DNA of 38,076 nucleotides from Bacillus sp. 522_BSPC (GTDB taxonomy: Bacteria > Bacillota > Bacilli > Bacillales > Cytobacillaceae). Positions 36,953-38,076 of the stretch are shown here, in pieces; the stretch's first letter is position 1, and each line of letters starts with the position of its first letter. The stretch is taken from NCBI RefSeq assembly GCF_001076885.1, contig NZ_JVDT01000009.1:1-38076 (forward strand). Direction: 5' to 3'. Below the pieces are notes generated by a model that was given only the letters and a program-made list of their open reading frames with translations, had not been told where the DNA came from and ran no database searches. The translations under genes and the position numbers were made by a program.

Positions 36953-37654
36953 ATGTCTGTAACTGTAATTGATGAAGATATTTTGAAAGAAATATATGAA
37001 GCTTCAAGAATTTCGGAAAAGGTAGAAATAAAGCGAAGGCAAGACAAAATAACTCAACGTGACTTAGTTAAGTTGTTGGATATGCCATTAACAGGATATG
37101 CTAAGTATATAAAAAATAAAGAAGTTCCAACGGTAACCATTTTAAGGAATATGTTTAGTTTTGTTAGTTTAAATATTGATGAGTATCTAAGTGAAGAATA
37201 TAAAAATGTATTAAATATAAGAAGTAGTCTAAATAAGGAATTAAGTTTTGTACATGGAAGAATTAGAGAATTAAAAGCTTCGTTAGACAGTTATACAAAA
37301 ATGATAGATGGGATTGTTGAACAACTAAATAGGTGCGATAATTATTTTGAGGTTGATTTAGAGTTACCAATGGATGTAAATTATTCCTTTTCAGGTAAAG
37401 GGTCTTGGGTATCGAATAAATTTCCTTTAAGGAAAGGGATTTACAAGTTCCAAGTAACACACGAAAATAAAACTGCTCAATTTCTTGGTGATCTGTATAA
37501 TGCTGATACTGAATGTAAAACCAAATCTATATACGGTAGAAATGAGATAATAGAGATTAAGCAGTCTGGATATTATGTATTAAATATTTATCAATCCCCT
37601 GCTGACTGGATTGTTAACATAACCAACAGCTTTCCAATGATAGAAGAGTTTTAA
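36953..37654 (+). CDS. HTH protein with coiled coil and beta-rich C-terminus
   Basis: This 233-aa protein has an N-terminal helix-turn-helix (about residues 30-66, KITQRDLVKLLDMPLTGYAKYI), then a coiled coil (about 88-125) and a beta-rich domain (about 130-233, GSWVSNKFPLRKGIYKFQV, then SGYYVLNIYQSPADWIV) like the small carbohydrate- or peptidase-associated sandwiches. The domain order suggests a regulator with a sensor domain. AAAGGAG lies upstream. It follows the nuclease-like gene by 28 bp and ends the operon. No DNA site is known; it may repress this operon or the island. Confidence 0.6.
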   Translation: MSVTVIDEDILKEIYEASRISEKVEIKRRQDKITQRDLVKLLDMPLTGYAKYIKNKEVPTVTILRNMFSFVSLNIDEYLSEEYKNVLNIRSSLNKELSFVHGRIRELKASLDSYTKMIDGIVEQLNRCDNYFEVDLELPMDVNYSFSGKGSWVSNKFPLRKGIYKFQVTHENKTAQFLGDLYNADTECKTKSIYGRNEIIEIKQSGYYVLNIYQSPADWIVNITNSFPMIEEF

Positions 37655-37690
37655 TGTACGCTTCAAATAGGATTCATCCAGTCTAATGGA

Positions 37691-37708
37691 TGCTAACATT
37701 TTGCTAAC
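37691..37708 (+). repeat. Arm-type repeat inside the right end
   Basis: TGCTAACATTTTGCTAAC, 137 bp before the right core. It is the inside partner of the repeat at 9895-9912. Confidence 0.6.
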
Positions 37709-37736
37709 GCAATCCCATAAAAAACGGTAAATCCCC

Positions 37737-37816
37737 GTTAAAGATGTTACAACCAGTAATATCCAAAACGTTGATTTACCGCACTTTTCACACCTCTCGT
37801 TAACGATGTTACACCC
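37737..37816 (+). repeat. Pair of 18-bp direct repeats near the right end
   Basis: GTTAAAGATGTTACAACC (37737-37754) and GTTAACGATGTTACACCC (37799-37816) match at 16 of 18 positions and are 62 bp apart. They are candidate arm or excisionase sites. Confidence 0.5.
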
Positions 37817-37827
37817 TCAAAGCTTAC

Positions 37828-37847
37828 GGGCGGCATGATGTAATAAG
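37828..37847 (+). repeat. Right attachment repeat (att core copy 2)
   Basis: It is identical to 9826-9845 over 20 bases. The sequence before it differs from groEL, as expected for a crossover junction. The sequence after it resembles the island's left end, which is not expected for plain chromosomal DNA. Confidence 0.9.
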
Positions 37848-37897
37848 GCCCTCAAACCCTTGGTATGACTGGGTTTTGGAGTAAGATGAGAGTGGTT

Positions 37898-37915
37898 TGC
37901 TAACATTTTGCTAAT
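37898..37915 (+). repeat. Arm-type repeat outside the right att
   Basis: TGCTAACATTTTGCTAAT lies 70 bp after the right core start, the same spacing as 9895 from the left core (69 bp). The GTAAGATGAGAGTGG 15-mer at 37881-37895 also repeats 9878-9892. Confidence 0.6.
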
Positions 37916-37932
37916 ATTGAAGTTAGACAACG

Positions 37933-37983
37933 GAGGCTTCTCAAAAGTTTAAGTAAACTTTTGAGAAGCCTCTTTTTTATTTT
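37933..37983 (+). terminator. Perfect 18-bp terminator past the right att
   Basis: GAGGCTTCTCAAAAGTTT (37933-37950) is exactly complementary to 37955-37972, loop AAGT, followed by TTTTTTATTTT. It corresponds to the wobble-paired hairpin in the integrase 3' end at 9928-9972. Confidence 0.9.
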
Positions 37984-38074
37984 CTAGTGTTCCTTGTAAA
38001 AAAGTATATTGTAATCTTCTATAACTAGTAAGTTTTAAAAACCTTTTAATCCCTGTAAGGCAAAGTGAATGGGT
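37949..38074 (-). pseudogene. Decayed integrase C-terminus of a second element
   Basis: The minus-strand frame reads THSLCLT near the window end and finishes LENKKEASQKFT-stop. These align with PHSLRHT and QEMKKEASHKFA of the integrase at 9922-11134, but with about 13 residues missing between them and catalytic residues lost. It is a degraded relic, truncated by the window edge. Confidence 0.55.
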
Positions 38075-38076
38075 TT

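Larger units (their letters stand above)
37655..37827. other. Right-end non-coding region of the island (attachment arm)
   Basis: No ORF. It holds an arm-type repeat (37691), two 18-mers (37737 and 37799) and an inverted CGGTAAATC/GATTTACCG pair around 37725-37780. The density of repeats fits an integrase/excisionase arm region. Confidence 0.55.

Noticed and set aside
9846-37827. Island as a prophage or conjugative element
   Set aside because: No capsid, tail, lysis, relaxase, coupling or type IV secretion gene was seen.

Overview
The window comes from a low-GC Gram-positive bacterium of the family Bacillaceae. The evidence is gene order and protein similarity to Bacillus subtilis: tsaE-tsaB-rimI-tsaD (ydiBCDE), a convergent ABC-F gene (ydiF), moaC, rex, ydiK, ydiL, and a CIRCE-controlled groES-groEL operon. 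Shine-Dalgarno sites are strong and of the AGGAGG type, and TTG and GTG starts are used.

Layout. Bases 1-9841 are chromosomal core: the 3' part of an initiator tRNA gene, the t6A/RimI operon, a DnaA-box cluster between tsaD and the ABC-F gene, moaC-rex, two small membrane-protein genes and groESL. Bases 9826-37847 are a genomic island of about 28.0 kb integrated at the 3' end of groEL. A 20-bp direct repeat covers the last GroEL codons and stop at the left end and recurs at the right end. Past the right repeat, the sequence again resembles the island's left end, including an arm-type site, a terminator hairpin and a decayed integrase tail. This suggests a second, older element of the same family.

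The island contains, left to right: a frameshifted tyrosine integrase; an unrecognised 348-aa gene; an intact related integrase with an excisionase-like gene; a four-gene restriction operon (PLD/SNF2 helicase, DUF4391-type protein, type III Mod and Res); a YdbC/PC4-like gene; a broken and an intact serine recombinase preceded by three small overlapping or closely spaced ORFs; a small gene and a frameshifted unknown gene; a large PHP-domain/ABC-ATPase fusion; and a four-gene cluster behind a class I cyclic-di-GMP riboswitch. That cluster encodes a seven-bladed WD40 protein with an in-frame TGA, a YaaW-like membrane/coiled-coil protein, a membrane-associated PD-(D/E)XK nuclease-like protein and an HTH protein with a beta-rich C-terminus.

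Reading. The island looks like a defence or conflict island: one clear restriction-modification operon, one PHP-ATPase of a type often seen in such islands, and one operon I cannot assign to any named system. I see no relaxase, phage structural gene, replication gene or CRISPR array. The riboswitch-led operon is the best candidate for an undescribed system. Four island genes carry a frameshift or nonsense codon while no core gene does. All similarity statements are from reading the sequence; nothing was searched.
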